From positions 50,148 to 114,147 of the forward strand of contig DAINBU010000002.1 of the NCBI GenBank assembly GCA_036732755.1: DNA of 64,000 nucleotides. The letters are read 5' to 3'. Below, piece by piece: positions 53,051 to 62,106 of this stretch (position 1 is its first letter; the number at the start of each line of letters is the position of its first letter). The notes beneath the pieces were generated by a model. That model saw only the letters and a list, made by a program, of their open reading frames with translations, ran no database searches and had not been told where the DNA came from. Source of the DNA: DASRRB01 sp036732755. GTDB lineage: Bacteria > Planctomycetota > B15-G4 > SIAN01. Both the position numbers and the translations under genes were made by a program.

Positions 53051-53289
53051 GGACGCCCTCGACGCTTCTCTGCGCGAAGCTGGGCTTCGGTCAGGCCGCG
53101 CAGTCCCAGCTTCGCGCGCATCCGGTCCGCCTTCGCGAGCCACTCCTCCGGATCGAACGGCTCGAGTTCGACGGACCGCTCGAGGCAGAGGATGACCTCC
53201 CGATTCAGGCTGCGCCGCTGCGCCTCTGCGCGCTTCTTGAGTCCGCGATAGACGCGATCCGGGATTCCCTTGATGGTGAGCGTGATCAT
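53047..53289 (-). CDS. FitA/Arc-type ribbon-helix-helix antitoxin
   Basis: 80 residues from ATG 53289; a longer frame exists but reads through the operator. The ribbon-helix-helix is residues 1-43: MITLTIKGIPDRVYRGLKKR, EAQRRSLNREVILCLERS. The rest (PFDPEEWLAKADRMRAKLGL) is the toxin-binding tail. GGAG lies six bases before the start. A perfect 9-base palindrome 10 bases upstream is its probable operator. FitA-type antitoxins repress their own operon with the toxin as co-repressor. Overlaps the PIN toxin. Confidence 0.9.
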   Translation of the reverse strand: MITLTIKGIPDRVYRGLKKRAEAQRRSLNREVILCLERSVELEPFDPEEWLAKADRMRAKLGLRGLTEAQLRAEKRRGRP

Positions 53290-53299
53290 CGGAAGCTCC

Positions 53300-53320
53300 G
53301 TGGTTCCACAATGGAACCAC
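53300..53320 (-). promoter_or_regulatory. Palindromic operator of the PIN toxin-antitoxin pair
   Basis: GTGGTTCCA at 53300-53308 and TGGAACCAC at 53312-53320 are perfect inverted 9-base arms with a 3-base spacer, 10 bases upstream of the antitoxin start. TAGGAT (minus strand, 53326-53331) just upstream is a candidate -10 element, so the palindrome would sit at or just after the transcription start. This is where ribbon-helix-helix antitoxins of this type bind. No clear -35 was found. Confidence 0.7.
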
Positions 53321-53370
53321 AAAGGATCCTATCGCGAGATTCTGGGCGAGGAGTCCGATCGCGAAGCTCC

Positions 53371-53574
53371 TCATCGAGCCTTCCCCGCTCGCGCAGCCGA
53401 CTTCATTGCCTTTCGAGAACGCCGAACCATGAAACAGGCGGCAAACGCAACGATCGCGACGACGGCGCCGATCAAGGGGCCGTATTCCTCCCAGAAAGGC
53501 CGCCGGATGACGTCGCCCGGCGGGATGTACCCGAGCGCGGCCATCTGCGCGAGCACCGCATCGCGCGCGCTCAT
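53371..53574 (-). CDS. Small single-pass membrane protein coupled to an aldo/keto reductase
   Basis: 67 residues. ATG at 53574 overlaps the reductase stop (ATGA). Residues 1-30 are soluble (ARDAVLAQMAALGYIPPGDV), a membrane helix is at about 34-52 (LIGAVVAIVAFAACFMV), and the tail is strongly basic (RRSRKAMKSAARAGKAR). No family recognised. Coupled translation suggests it works with, or anchors, the reductase; that is inference. Confidence 0.6.
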   Translation of the reverse strand: MSARDAVLAQMAALGYIPPGDVIRRPFWEEYGPLIGAVVAIVAFAACFMVRRSRKAMKSAARAGKAR

Positions 53575-54653
53575 CCGCGGTAGTGCCGCGGCTCGCGCAG
53601 CACCTCGACACCCCCCGTGATCATCGCCCGCATGGTCGGCTCGAAGAAGTGATACGGGTGCACGGTTTCGGGACGGCCCGCATCGTCGAGGCGCTTGGCG
53701 AGCGCGGGCGGGATCTCGAAGTCGAGGGACTTCAGGTTGTCCTCGAGCTGCGCGAGCTTGGTCGCGCCGAGGATCACCGACGTCACGCCGGGACGGTTCG
53801 CGACCCAATTGAGCGCGACCTGCGCGGCCGGCCGCTCGAGCTGCTTGGCGACGGCGACCAGCTCGTCGACGATCTTCCAGTTCTTGTCGGTGAAGAGCTT
53901 CTCGAAGCCGGGGTTGCCGGAACCCTGGATGGCGGCGAGGCGACCCTCGCCCTTCGCCGCGGTGCCTTCGCGCTGGTACTTGCCGGTGAGCATCCCGCTC
54001 GCGAGCGGCGACCACGGGATCACGCCGACTCCGAGCTCGACCGCGGCGGGAATGTGCTCGCGCTCGATGTTGCGCTCGACCAGGGAGTATTCGAGCTGCA
54101 GCGCGCACGGTCGCTCGCTGCCGCGCAGCTCCGCGATCGTGCGCGCGCGCGCGACGTACCACGCCGGCACGTCGCTGAAGCCGAAGTGGAGCACCTTGCC
54201 CTCGCGCACGAGGGCGTCCATGGTCGAGAGGACCTCCTCCACCGGCGTCATCCCGTCCCACGCGTGCATCCAGTAGAGGTCGACGCGGTCGGTACGCAGC
54301 CGCTGCAGCGAGCCCTCGAGCGCGCGGCGCAGGTTCTTGCGGCCGTTGCCGCCGGCATTGGGATCGCCCGGCACCGCATTGAACGTGTATTTGGTCGCGA
54401 TCACGACGCGGTCGCGGCGCTTCGTCGACTCGAGGAACTCGCCGATCATCTTCTCGCTGGTGCCGTTGGTGTACCCGTCGGCGGTGTCGAGGAAGTTGCC
54501 GCCCGCGTCGAGGTACCGCGACAACAGCGCGTCGACCGCCGCCTTCGGCGCGCCCCAGCCCCACTCGGTGCCGAAGGTCATCGTCCCGAGACAGAGCGGG
54601 CTCACGCGCAAGCCGCTGGCGCCGAGGAGGGAGTAGGTCGCGAGCGCGGGCAT
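53571..54653 (-). CDS. Aldo/keto reductase
   Basis: 360 residues from ATG 54653, six bases after a GAGGACC site; longer frames are arginine-rich antisense-like text. Tetrad residues D56, Y61, K88 and H130 are all present (FLDTADGYTNG, VIATKYTF, DLYWMHAWDG). The C-terminal nucleotide motif VTSVILGATKLAQLEDNLKS fits NADP binding. Closest in pattern to the YajO/YghZ-like group of reductases. Substrate unknown. Followed by a coupled 67-residue membrane protein. Confidence 0.92.
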   Translation of the reverse strand: MPALATYSLLGASGLRVSPLCLGTMTFGTEWGWGAPKAAVDALLSRYLDAGGNFLDTADGYTNGTSEKMIGEFLESTKRRDRVVIATKYTFNAVPGDPNAGGNGRKNLRRALEGSLQRLRTDRVDLYWMHAWDGMTPVEEVLSTMDALVREGKVLHFGFSDVPAWYVARARTIAELRGSERPCALQLEYSLVERNIEREHIPAAVELGVGVIPWSPLASGMLTGKYQREGTAAKGEGRLAAIQGSGNPGFEKLFTDKNWKIVDELVAVAKQLERPAAQVALNWVANRPGVTSVILGATKLAQLEDNLKSLDFEIPPALAKRLDDAGRPETVHPYHFFEPTMRAMITGGVEVLREPRHYRG

Positions 54654-54830
54654 CGGAGGTCCTCGTGTCGTGGTCGCGCGGGCGTCGCGGTCGGGAGCGG
54701 CTCGCGCGTCGATGGAATGGAGGCGACCGTACGAAAGCGTCGCGGCCGCCGAAAGTGACTGGCGCGCTACGCACCGTCGTTTCACATTCCCGTTGCCCCG
54801 CCGCGCGCGGCGACCGCGACGCCGCGACCT

Positions 54831-56330
54831 TCAGCGGATCGTGAGCGTGGCGAGATTCGACCAGGCCGCGTCCCTCTGGCCCGGCGAGAAGCTCGGACCG
54901 ACGAGCGCCTGGAAGAGAACCTGCGTGCCGACGAGCGCGGGGTCGTTCGGGATCGTGCCGGCCAGGTCGAACTCTCCGAACGGCCAGGTGCCGGGCGGCA
55001 GGAACGTCGCGATCCAGAACGGGGAGATCTGCAGCGTCCCGCGGAACGGCGGCGTCGGGATCGAGACGGGCGGCGGCAACCCGACGAGCGCGAGCATCCC
55101 GTCGTTCGGGTCCATCAGGTACCGCACGGTCGCGGCGCTGCCGATCGCTCCCGTGCCGTCGATGAACACTGAGCCGGCTGACCATGCTTCGACGGCGCCG
55201 ACCGGTGCCTCGATGTCGTGGCCGAGCAGCAGGTCGGGCCGGCCGTCGCCGTCGACGTCGCCCACCGCCTTGCAGCCGCTCACGTCCGTGAGGACGAACA
55301 GGTCGAGCCACGTGCGCCCGGAGATGAGCCGGACGGCGTCCCCGTCGTCGATTGCGAGGTCGACGATGCCATCGCGGTCGCAGTCGCCGACGAATTCCGC
55401 CTGCATCTCCGGGTGGCGCTTGGGCGTCGCGATCCAGTGGGTGATCTCGTTCCCGGTCGCGCCGGACATCAGGTAGATCTCGGACGCGAAGCCGGGATTC
55501 GTCGTGATCAGCAGATCGGGGACGCCGTCGCCGTCGAGATCGTGGCCGCCGCGCACGCCCGTGCCGAACAGGCGGCCGTCCTTCGTCCCGTCGATGGTTC
55601 GGATCAGGTTTCCGGTCGCTCCCGAATAGAGGGTCACCGAGCCGCGATAGATGCCTGCGCCGTGCTTCCACGGATTCCCGATTACGACGTCGGGCACTTG
55701 GTCACCGTCCACGTCGCCGGCTCCGTCCGCCGACTGTCCACCGACGTCGGGCCAGTCGTAGAGATTCACCCCGGTCGCGCCCGAATAAACGCACGCGTGC
55801 TGCTGCGAGAGTGAGAAGTTGCCCACGCCTCCAATGACGAGGTCGTCGTATCCGTCGCCGTCGACGTCGCCCGAGTTCGCCGCACGGCCGAACCAGGTGA
55901 AGGGCAGCGGAATGGAGTAGAGCACGGTGCCGAGCAGCGCGGAGTAGACGTCGACGTGGTCCTTCTCGGACGTGACGGCGAAATCCACAAATCCGTCGCC
56001 GTCGAGGTCGCTCAGCGGCGCGATCCACTCGCCGAGGTACCCGATGTTCTCCGTTCCGTGCACTGACCAGAGCAGCGACCGCGTCGCGCCGGAATAGACG
56101 TAGAACGCTCCGAGGTCGATCGACCCGGTCTGCGGATCGGCGACAACGAAATCATCCGCGCCGTCACCGTCGAGGTCGCCGAGCGTCTCGACCGTCCATC
56201 CGAACGTCTTGCTGATCGCCGGATCGCCGTCGAGCTGCCAGAGGAACTCCTGCGCGCTCGCGGACGCAACGGCAACGAACATGAACGCGACCGAGATCGA
56301 CGAGACGGCGGCGGACCGACGACGAACCAT
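54831..56330 (-). CDS. Secreted FG-GAP (integrin-like) propeller protein with C-terminal module
   Basis: 499 residues from ATG 56330. Signal peptide about 1-26 (ASASAQ). Seven FG-GAP/calcium-binding units: DLDGDGADDFVVADP, DLDGDGFVDFAVT, DVDGDGYDDLVIGG, DVDGDQVPDVVIG, DLDGDGVPDLLIT, DCDRDGIVDLAID and DVDGDGRPDLLLG, each preceded by a YSGATG-type strand. That number fits one seven-bladed propeller with a calcium ion per blade. The C-terminal 110 residues are a beta module (GTIPNDPALVGTQVLFQAL). Surface or extracellular, possibly adhesion. Lone gene. Confidence 0.85.
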   Translation of the reverse strand: MVRRRSAAVSSISVAFMFVAVASASAQEFLWQLDGDPAISKTFGWTVETLGDLDGDGADDFVVADPQTGSIDLGAFYVYSGATRSLLWSVHGTENIGYLGEWIAPLSDLDGDGFVDFAVTSEKDHVDVYSALLGTVLYSIPLPFTWFGRAANSGDVDGDGYDDLVIGGVGNFSLSQQHACVYSGATGVNLYDWPDVGGQSADGAGDVDGDQVPDVVIGNPWKHGAGIYRGSVTLYSGATGNLIRTIDGTKDGRLFGTGVRGGHDLDGDGVPDLLITTNPGFASEIYLMSGATGNEITHWIATPKRHPEMQAEFVGDCDRDGIVDLAIDDGDAVRLISGRTWLDLFVLTDVSGCKAVGDVDGDGRPDLLLGHDIEAPVGAVEAWSAGSVFIDGTGAIGSAATVRYLMDPNDGMLALVGLPPPVSIPTPPFRGTLQISPFWIATFLPPGTWPFGEFDLAGTIPNDPALVGTQVLFQALVGPSFSPGQRDAAWSNLATLTIR

Positions 56331-56415
56331 GGGCAACTCCCTCTTCCGGTGACGGCTCCGGTCATCTCGTGGACCGGAAGGCATAGCGCCCGACCGGGAA
56401 AGGGGCAGGGGTGCG

Positions 56416-56697
56416 CTAGAGCTTCACATCCTGCCCCGTGATCTCCTTGAACGTCCCGAGCACGAAGTCGCGCCCCATCGGGCCGAAGCTCTGGTAGAGG
56501 CCCTTCAGCAGGGCGACGGTCGTGCGCGCGGCGCCGCCGAGCCCGAAGCGGCACTCACGGAAGTTGCAGCCCTGGAAGGTGAAGGTGCCCGACGAGGCGT
56601 TGAAGACGACGTTGCACTTCTGGAACACGCAGTCGAAGTATTCGTTGCCCTCCGGGGTGATCGTCTCGCCGGTGAAGGTCGTCTTCTCGAAGCGCAT
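56416..56697 (-). CDS. Small pentapeptide-like beta protein
   Basis: 93 residues. The first half has short repeated beta turns FEKTTFTGETITPEGNEYFD, CVFQKCNVVFNASSGTFTF and GCNFRECRFGLGG, which resemble one or two coils of a pentapeptide-like beta helix with F or C at each turn. The tail TTVALLKGLYQSFGPMGRDF is helical. No family assigned; no signal peptide. Eight bases after the glycosyltransferase stop, so probably the same transcript. Confidence 0.55.
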   Translation of the reverse strand: MRFEKTTFTGETITPEGNEYFDCVFQKCNVVFNASSGTFTFQGCNFRECRFGLGGAARTTVALLKGLYQSFGPMGRDFVLGTFKEITGQDVKL

Positions 56698-56705
56698 GGC
56701 GGTCC

Positions 56706-57809
56706 TCAGGGGGTTTGCAGCGCGGCGCCGACGATCCGGTCGATCGCCGGCTGGCTCAAGTCGCGGTCGGCGACGGCCTTCGCCGACTTCGCGAGGGCGG
56801 CCCCGAACGCCGCGTCGGTGAGCAGGCGGATGCAGTGGCCGGCGAACTCCTCGTCGCCGTCGGCCGCGAGCAGGTCGCGCCCCGGCTCGAGCAGCCCTTC
56901 GTACCCGAGCGCGGCGAAGGCCGTCGCGACGATCGGCCGGCCGAAGCCGGCCGCCTCCGCGAGCTTCACGCACGAGCCGGCGCCGTTCCGGATCGGGACG
57001 ACGACGGCCGCGGCTTGGCGGTACTCCGCAGCGAGGTCCTTCGCGAAGCCGACCACCTCGACGCCCGGCTCGCCCTGCGCGAAGTCGCCGTGCTCGCCGA
57101 CCAGGCGCAGCCGCGCGCCGGGGACCTTCGCGAGGATCTTCGGGAGCACGCGCTCGATGAAGCGGGAGACCCCCTCGCGGTTCGGCGGCCAGCGCAGGCC
57201 GCCGACGAAGAGCAGGCGCGGCTCGGGCAGCGCGGACGGCGGCGCCACGCCGGCGCGCTCGGGCTGCGTCGAGATGCACGGCAGGATCTCGACACGCGGA
57301 TGCGAGACGAGGGAAACGTCACCGCGCTTGGTGACGTAGACCCGCCGCATCGGCGCGAGCGAGCGGCGCAGCATCGCGGCCTGCATCTGCCCGAGCAGCG
57401 CCGGCCGCGTGCGCGTCAGGTTGATCGGCACGTCGTCGAGGTCGACGCAGGTCGGGCCGAGCCGCGCGCAGTCGGCGAGGATCGGCAGGTGGTAGCGGCC
57501 GAAGAAGAAGTCGAAGCGGTGCTCGCGATGGAGCTGCCGCACGGCGCCGGCGACGTTGCGATCGGCGCGGTAGTCCGCGAGCAGGTACTTGCGCCTGCGC
57601 CAGTACCAGCTCGTCACGGGGCCGTCCGCGCTGCGCAGCTGGACGACGTGCGCGCCCGGTCCGGGCGGGTGGCTCGGTCGCCCCGGATCGACCACGACCA
57701 GCGTGTGCAGCTCGCCGAGCTTCGCCAGTGCGTTGCAGATCGAGAGCGAGCGTTCTCCCGCGCCGAAACCGGGTTCCGGACGCTCCGTGCTGATGAACAG
57801 GATTCTCAT
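56706..57809 (-). CDS. GT4-type glycosyltransferase
   Basis: 367 residues, GT-B fold. Opening MRILFISTERPEPGFGAGER, a linker, then the C-terminal domain with LLFVGGLRWPPNREGV, LRLVGEHGD, VEVVGFAKDLAAEYRQAA, and the donor-binding motif GAGSCVKLAEAAGFGRPIVAT (EX7E-like). This pattern fits glycosyltransferase family 4 or Glyco_trans_1_4-type enzymes that build surface polysaccharide. Donor and acceptor unknown. Divergent from the antiporter gene with a 135-base gap. Confidence 0.85.
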   Translation of the reverse strand: MRILFISTERPEPGFGAGERSLSICNALAKLGELHTLVVVDPGRPSHPPGPGAHVVQLRSADGPVTSWYWRRRKYLLADYRADRNVAGAVRQLHREHRFDFFFGRYHLPILADCARLGPTCVDLDDVPINLTRTRPALLGQMQAAMLRRSLAPMRRVYVTKRGDVSLVSHPRVEILPCISTQPERAGVAPPSALPEPRLLFVGGLRWPPNREGVSRFIERVLPKILAKVPGARLRLVGEHGDFAQGEPGVEVVGFAKDLAAEYRQAAAVVVPIRNGAGSCVKLAEAAGFGRPIVATAFAALGYEGLLEPGRDLLAADGDEEFAGHCIRLLTDAAFGAALAKSAKAVADRDLSQPAIDRIVGAALQTP

Positions 57810-57944
57810 TCGGCAGGAAGGCTCGGGTCGTCGGGATCACGATGCGCCGGCATGCGCCGAACCGCCGAGTGTAGCCGGGGAATTCGTCGTCGCGCCCCTG
57901 CGCGGACGCGTGCATGATGCCGCGCCGCGCGGAGGACCGACGCG

Positions 57945-59720
57945 ATGGAACTGTTCGGCAACGCGGCGCTGGTGATCGCCGCGGCCGCCCTGCTCGTGTT
58001 CGTCATGCAGCGGCTGCGTCAGTCGGCGATCGTCGCCCACCTGCTGCTCGGGATGGTGGTCGGGCCCCACGCGCTCGACCTCGTGCCGTCGAGCGCCGCC
58101 GTCACGCAGATGGCCGAGATCGGCGTCGTCCTGCTCCTCTTCTTCATCGGGCTCGAGTTCCACGTCGCGACGCTCAAGCGCATGGCGGGTCTCGCCCTGC
58201 TCGGGACGCTGCTGCAGATGGGGCTCACGACGGCGGCGATCGCGGCGCTCGCGCAGCTGCTCGGGTTCACGGGAGTCCAGGGGCTCGCCTTGGGCTTCTG
58301 CATCGCGCTCTCCTCCACCGCGATCGTGATGAAGGCGTTCGAGGACCGGCGCGAGTCGGACACGCCGTGGGCGCAGTCCTCGCTCGCGATCCTGCTCGGA
58401 CAGGACCTCTTCGCGATGGCGGCGATCGCCGCGACGGCGCTGCTGCCGGCGGCCGCGGGCGCGCCCGTCTCCCACACGGAGGGGGCGGGCGGGCGCAGCC
58501 TCTGGTTCCTGCTCGGCCTGCCGGTGCTGATCGTCGTCGCGCGCTGGGCGTTGCCGCGCCTCTTCCACAAGGCGGCGCTCGCGCAGAATCCCGAGCTCTT
58601 CGCGCTGTCGAGCCTCGCCGCGTGCTTCCTCGTCGCGGTCGCGGCGGCGGAGCTCGGCGCGAGCCTCGTGCTCGGCGCGTTCCTCGGCGGGATGGTCTTC
58701 GCCGACACGCCCTTCGCCCACCAGATCCGCGCCGACCTCGCGACCGTGAAGAACCTCGCACTCGGGCTCTTCTTCCTCTCGGCAGGAATGTTGGTCGACC
58801 TCGCGTTCGTCGCGGCCCATCCGCTGCTGCTGGCCGGCGCGCTCGTCGCCGTGGTCGCCGTGAAGCTGGTCGTCACGACGCTCGTGCTGCGGCTCTTCCG
58901 CATCCCGTGGAGCGTCGCGGCCGGCGGCGGCCTCGCGCTCGCGCAGGTGAGCGAGTTCGTCTTCGTGCTCGCGGCGGGCGCCGGCGTCACGCTCCTCGGC
59001 GAGCCGGCGAAGCAGCTCCTCACGCCGCTCGCGGTCCTCACGATGCTGCCGACGCCGCTCCTGGTCGGCGCCGCCGGGAAGTTCGGGCGCGGCGTCGCGA
59101 GCCTGCTCGGCCACCCGGCGGCGGACGCGCCGGCCGGCGCGGCGGCGGCGGCCGCGCCCGAGACCGCGGCGCCGGCGCTCGCGAAGACGCGCGTCATCGT
59201 GGTCGGCTACGGGCCGGTGGGCCGCACGCTCTGCCGCATCCTCCTGGGCATGGGCGCGCGCGTCTGCGTGATCGACCTGCAGCCGTCGACCGTCGAGCGC
59301 CTGCGCCGGCTCGGCCGGGACGCCGTCTTCGGCGACGCGACGCGGAGAGAGGTGCTCCACGCCGCCGGCATCCACCAGTCGCGCTACCTCATCCTCACGC
59401 TGCCGGATCAATCGACGCGCGCCGCGATCCTCGCGACCGCGCGCGCCGTCGCGCCGCGCATCGTCGTGCTCACGCGGGCGCGCTACCTCGACGAGCAGGC
59501 GGCGCTCGAGCGCCTCGGCGCCGACCACATCTCCTATGAGGAAGCGGAGGTGGCGATGCAGCTCGCGCGCCTCACGCTCGGCAGCCTCGGCGTCTCCCGG
59601 GAAACGCTCGAGGAGGAGGTCCGCGCCATCCGCGCCGAGATCGCGGTGCGCACCGGCTTCACGACGATCATGCCGCGACGCCCTCCCGAGCCCCCTGCAG
59701 AGCCTGCAGCGCCGGCCTGA
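57945..59720 (+). CDS. KefB/CPA2-type cation:proton antiporter with RCK domain
   Basis: 591 residues. About 12 membrane helices (1-390) with family marks LLLGMVVGPHALDLVPSSA, IGVVLLLFFIGLEF, LALGFCIALSSTAIVMK and LGAFLGGMVFADTPF. An alanine-rich linker leads to a TrkA-N/RCK domain at about 405-525 (VIVVGYGPVGRTLCRILLG, VFGDATRREVLHAAGI) that binds NAD or a nucleotide and gates transport. Probably potassium or sodium efflux in exchange for protons; the ion cannot be read. The C-terminal tail is proline-rich. Confidence 0.93.
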   Translation: MELFGNAALVIAAAALLVFVMQRLRQSAIVAHLLLGMVVGPHALDLVPSSAAVTQMAEIGVVLLLFFIGLEFHVATLKRMAGLALLGTLLQMGLTTAAIAALAQLLGFTGVQGLALGFCIALSSTAIVMKAFEDRRESDTPWAQSSLAILLGQDLFAMAAIAATALLPAAAGAPVSHTEGAGGRSLWFLLGLPVLIVVARWALPRLFHKAALAQNPELFALSSLAACFLVAVAAAELGASLVLGAFLGGMVFADTPFAHQIRADLATVKNLALGLFFLSAGMLVDLAFVAAHPLLLAGALVAVVAVKLVVTTLVLRLFRIPWSVAAGGGLALAQVSEFVFVLAAGAGVTLLGEPAKQLLTPLAVLTMLPTPLLVGAAGKFGRGVASLLGHPAADAPAGAAAAAAPETAAPALAKTRVIVVGYGPVGRTLCRILLGMGARVCVIDLQPSTVERLRRLGRDAVFGDATRREVLHAAGIHQSRYLILTLPDQSTRAAILATARAVAPRIVVLTRARYLDEQAALERLGADHISYEEAEVAMQLARLTLGSLGVSRETLEEEVRAIRAEIAVRTGFTTIMPRRPPEPPAEPAAPA

Positions 59721-59804
59721 CCGTCACCGGAAGCGCCGCGCTCCCAACAGCGCCGGCGATGCGCCGTAGCCATCGCTGCATTGCCCGACTTTTGGGAGGA
59801 ACTC

Positions 59805-61064
59805 ATGAAGCTCACGAACGGACTCCTCGCGCTCGGGCTCGCGGCGCTGCCCGCGAGCGCGCTCGCGCTCGACGACGGGACGACGAACGGACCGGGATTG
59901 CTCCGCGACGACGCGGGCGCCCACGGCGAAGCCGACGAATGGATCAAGAAGCTCGGCGACAAGGACTACAAGGTCCGGCGCGACGCCTTCAAGAAGCTCG
60001 AAGCGATGGGCGACGAGGCGCGCGCCGCGCTCGAGGCGGCGGCGAAGGGCGACGACGCCGAGATCCGCTGGAACGCCTCGCGCCTGCTCGACCGCCTCGA
60101 AGATGACACGGCGGGTGCGCAGAAGAAGGCCGGCCGCGGCGCGCAGGGCCTGAAGGTCCGCGTCGGCGCGGATCAGGGCGACCACGACAGTGACGACGCC
60201 GCGCAGGCCGGTGCTCCGCCGCGCCGTCGCTTCCGCGTCCTCGGCGCCGAGGACTTCGAGCAGCAGATGCGCGAGCTCGAGCGCCGCATGAAGGAGTTCG
60301 AGAAGCAGTTCAAGGAGGACGGGAGCAGCTTCTTCCACGTCGCGCCCTTCGGATTCCGGATGTTCGAGGACCCGTTCGGCGGCGGCGGCGGCTCGCTGCA
60401 GCTCGGGCCGGGAAGCAGCTTCCAGCGCACGGTGACGAACGACGGCAAGACGGAGAGCCTCTCGATCCAGGTCGACGAGAACGGCCACGTCCGCGGCGAG
60501 CAGACGGTCGACGGCAAGACGACGAAGCTCGAGGCCGACTCGCTCGAGCAGCTGCAGAAGGACCACCCCGACCTGCTGCGCAGCGGGCCGGCGGTCATCA
60601 CGCTCCGGCCGGGCAAGGTCGGGCTGCAGCTCAAGAAGACCGACCCGAACGCTGCGCCGGCTCCCGACGCCCAGGACGTCAAGCCCCGCCGCAAGGTGAA
60701 GGCGAAGGCGCAGGTCGAGACGCCGTCGAAAGACGCGCAGGTGCGCGACCCCGACGGCGAGCAGGGCGAGGCGAAAGCGGCCCACGAGAACGCGTCCCAT
60801 AGGCCCGTTCTCGGCGTCGAGCTCGCGCCCGTCCCGCCGGAGGTCGCGGAGTTCCTCGACCTCGGCGGCGCCGCGCTCCAGGTGGTGCGCGTCATGGACG
60901 ACATGCCGGCCGCGAAGCGCGGACTGAAGGCGCGCGACATCCTCCTCGAGGTCGACGGCAAGGAGGTGCACGAGTTCGACGACGTGGTGCGCGCGCTCGC
61001 AGGCGTCGATCCCGGCAAGGTCCCGCTCGTCGTGCTGCGTCGCGGCGAGAAGAAGAAGCTCTGA
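59805..61064 (+). CDS. Exported HEAT-like and PDZ domain protein
   Basis: 419 residues from ATG 59805, five bases after GGGAGGAAC. Signal peptide about 1-21. HEAT-like helices at about 40-100 (WIKKLGDKDYKVRRDAFKKL, EIRWNASRLLDRLEDD). A coiled-coil stretch at about 148-170 (QQMRELERRMKEFEKQF) is followed by a low-complexity Lys/Glu/Asp region. A PDZ domain at about 330-415 has VLGVELAPVPPEVAEFLDLG and GLKARDILLEVDGKEV. No protease domain is present, so it is a scaffold or adaptor. Followed by a strong terminator. Periplasmic. Confidence 0.7.
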   Translation: MKLTNGLLALGLAALPASALALDDGTTNGPGLLRDDAGAHGEADEWIKKLGDKDYKVRRDAFKKLEAMGDEARAALEAAAKGDDAEIRWNASRLLDRLEDDTAGAQKKAGRGAQGLKVRVGADQGDHDSDDAAQAGAPPRRRFRVLGAEDFEQQMRELERRMKEFEKQFKEDGSSFFHVAPFGFRMFEDPFGGGGGSLQLGPGSSFQRTVTNDGKTESLSIQVDENGHVRGEQTVDGKTTKLEADSLEQLQKDHPDLLRSGPAVITLRPGKVGLQLKKTDPNAAPAPDAQDVKPRRKVKAKAQVETPSKDAQVRDPDGEQGEAKAAHENASHRPVLGVELAPVPPEVAEFLDLGGAALQVVRVMDDMPAAKRGLKARDILLEVDGKEVHEFDDVVRALAGVDPGKVPLVVLRRGEKKKL

Positions 61065-61130
61065 AAAGAATCCACGGACAATCCCCCGCCTGCGCAGAAC
61101 GCGCAGCTGCGAGAGTCCTCTGAACCAGGT

Positions 61131-61175
61131 CGCCCGCCGCCGATCCCCCTGAGTCGGCGGCGGGCGGCCCGTTTT
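61131..61175 (+). terminator. Rho-independent terminator after the PDZ gene
   Basis: Perfect 13-base arms at 61131-61143 and 61154-61166 around a 10-base loop, followed a few bases later by TTTT. It ends the PDZ gene transcript and separates it from the next gene. The remaining bases up to 61270 show no other feature. Confidence 0.85.
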
Positions 61176-61270
61176 CCCGGACACGGCCGCGGCGCCGAGC
61201 GCTACTTTTCTCGCTCGCGACGACCGCCGCGGCCGTCTCCTACTTCGCACACCCCCCCACATATGGAGCG

Positions 61271-61921
61271 ATGTTCGTGCGATACGAAAGCATCGAGGAG
61301 CTCGAAGACGCGATCGCCCGTGCATTCCTGGCCGCGCGCGATCTCGACGCCCAGGGCGCGCTTCCCCCGATCCTGCAACCGCTGACGCTGATCTCGCCGC
61401 CGCGCGGCTTCGCCATCAGCGTGGAGCTGCGCCCGTTCGAGGATCCCGACCATCCCGGCGAATTCGCCGAGGATTCGCGCTGGGATCCGCGCCACGGCGA
61501 CGTCCTGATCAACTACGAGCCGGGCCGCGAAGGCGGCTGGCGCGACGACCGCCGCGAGGGCCGCCGCGGCTGGCGCGACGGCGCACCGGCCGAGCTGCCG
61601 CCCCCGCCCGATCCCGAGCTCGCGGTCGAGGACGTGGTGCGCGTCCTCTCGCGCGCCGAGAGCGATCCGGCCTTCACCTTCGTCGCGCTCAAGTTCCTGC
61701 GCGATCAGCTCCTGCCGCGCCACGTCGCGTGGGCCGCCATCCCGCACGAGGCGCAGATCCAGATCAACCGCGCGATCGACGCCGGTGCCGTCCACACCAC
61801 CAAGGTCGAGAACCCGCGCCAGCCGCAGTACCCGGTCACGGCGGTGAAGCTCAACCGCGACAGCACGATCGTCCAGAAGGTGCTCGCCGCCGAGGTGCCG
61901 CCCGCCACGCCGGCCACCTGA
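61271..61921 (+). CDS. Unknown cytoplasmic protein with charged linker
   Basis: 216 residues. The N-terminal half has alternating strands and helices (IEELEDAIARAFLAARDLDA, GFAISVELRPFEDPDHPG). A highly charged Arg/Asp/Gly linker (REGGWRDDRREGRRGWRDG) follows, then a mixed helix-strand tail (VEDVVRVLSRAESDPAFTFV, VTAVKLNRDSTIVQKVL). No signal peptide or known family. GGAG sits only two bases before the ATG; a GTG two codons later has better spacing. Function unknown. Confidence 0.5.
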   Translation: MFVRYESIEELEDAIARAFLAARDLDAQGALPPILQPLTLISPPRGFAISVELRPFEDPDHPGEFAEDSRWDPRHGDVLINYEPGREGGWRDDRREGRRGWRDGAPAELPPPPDPELAVEDVVRVLSRAESDPAFTFVALKFLRDQLLPRHVAWAAIPHEAQIQINRAIDAGAVHTTKVENPRQPQYPVTAVKLNRDSTIVQKVLAAEVPPATPAT

Positions 61922-62106
61922 GCGCGTTCGCGTTCGAAAGCTGGTCCAGGAGCTGGACCTCCGTCGCGCCGCGCGGGGCGCGTCCGCGCCACGCGCCGGC
62001 GCCTCGTCCGGGGCACGACCCTTGCCCTTCCGTCGGGAGTCCGCGTCCGCACGCGCGCTGCGCGCGATGCGGCGCCCTCCCCCTCCCGCATGGAAGGAGT
62101 CTGCAC

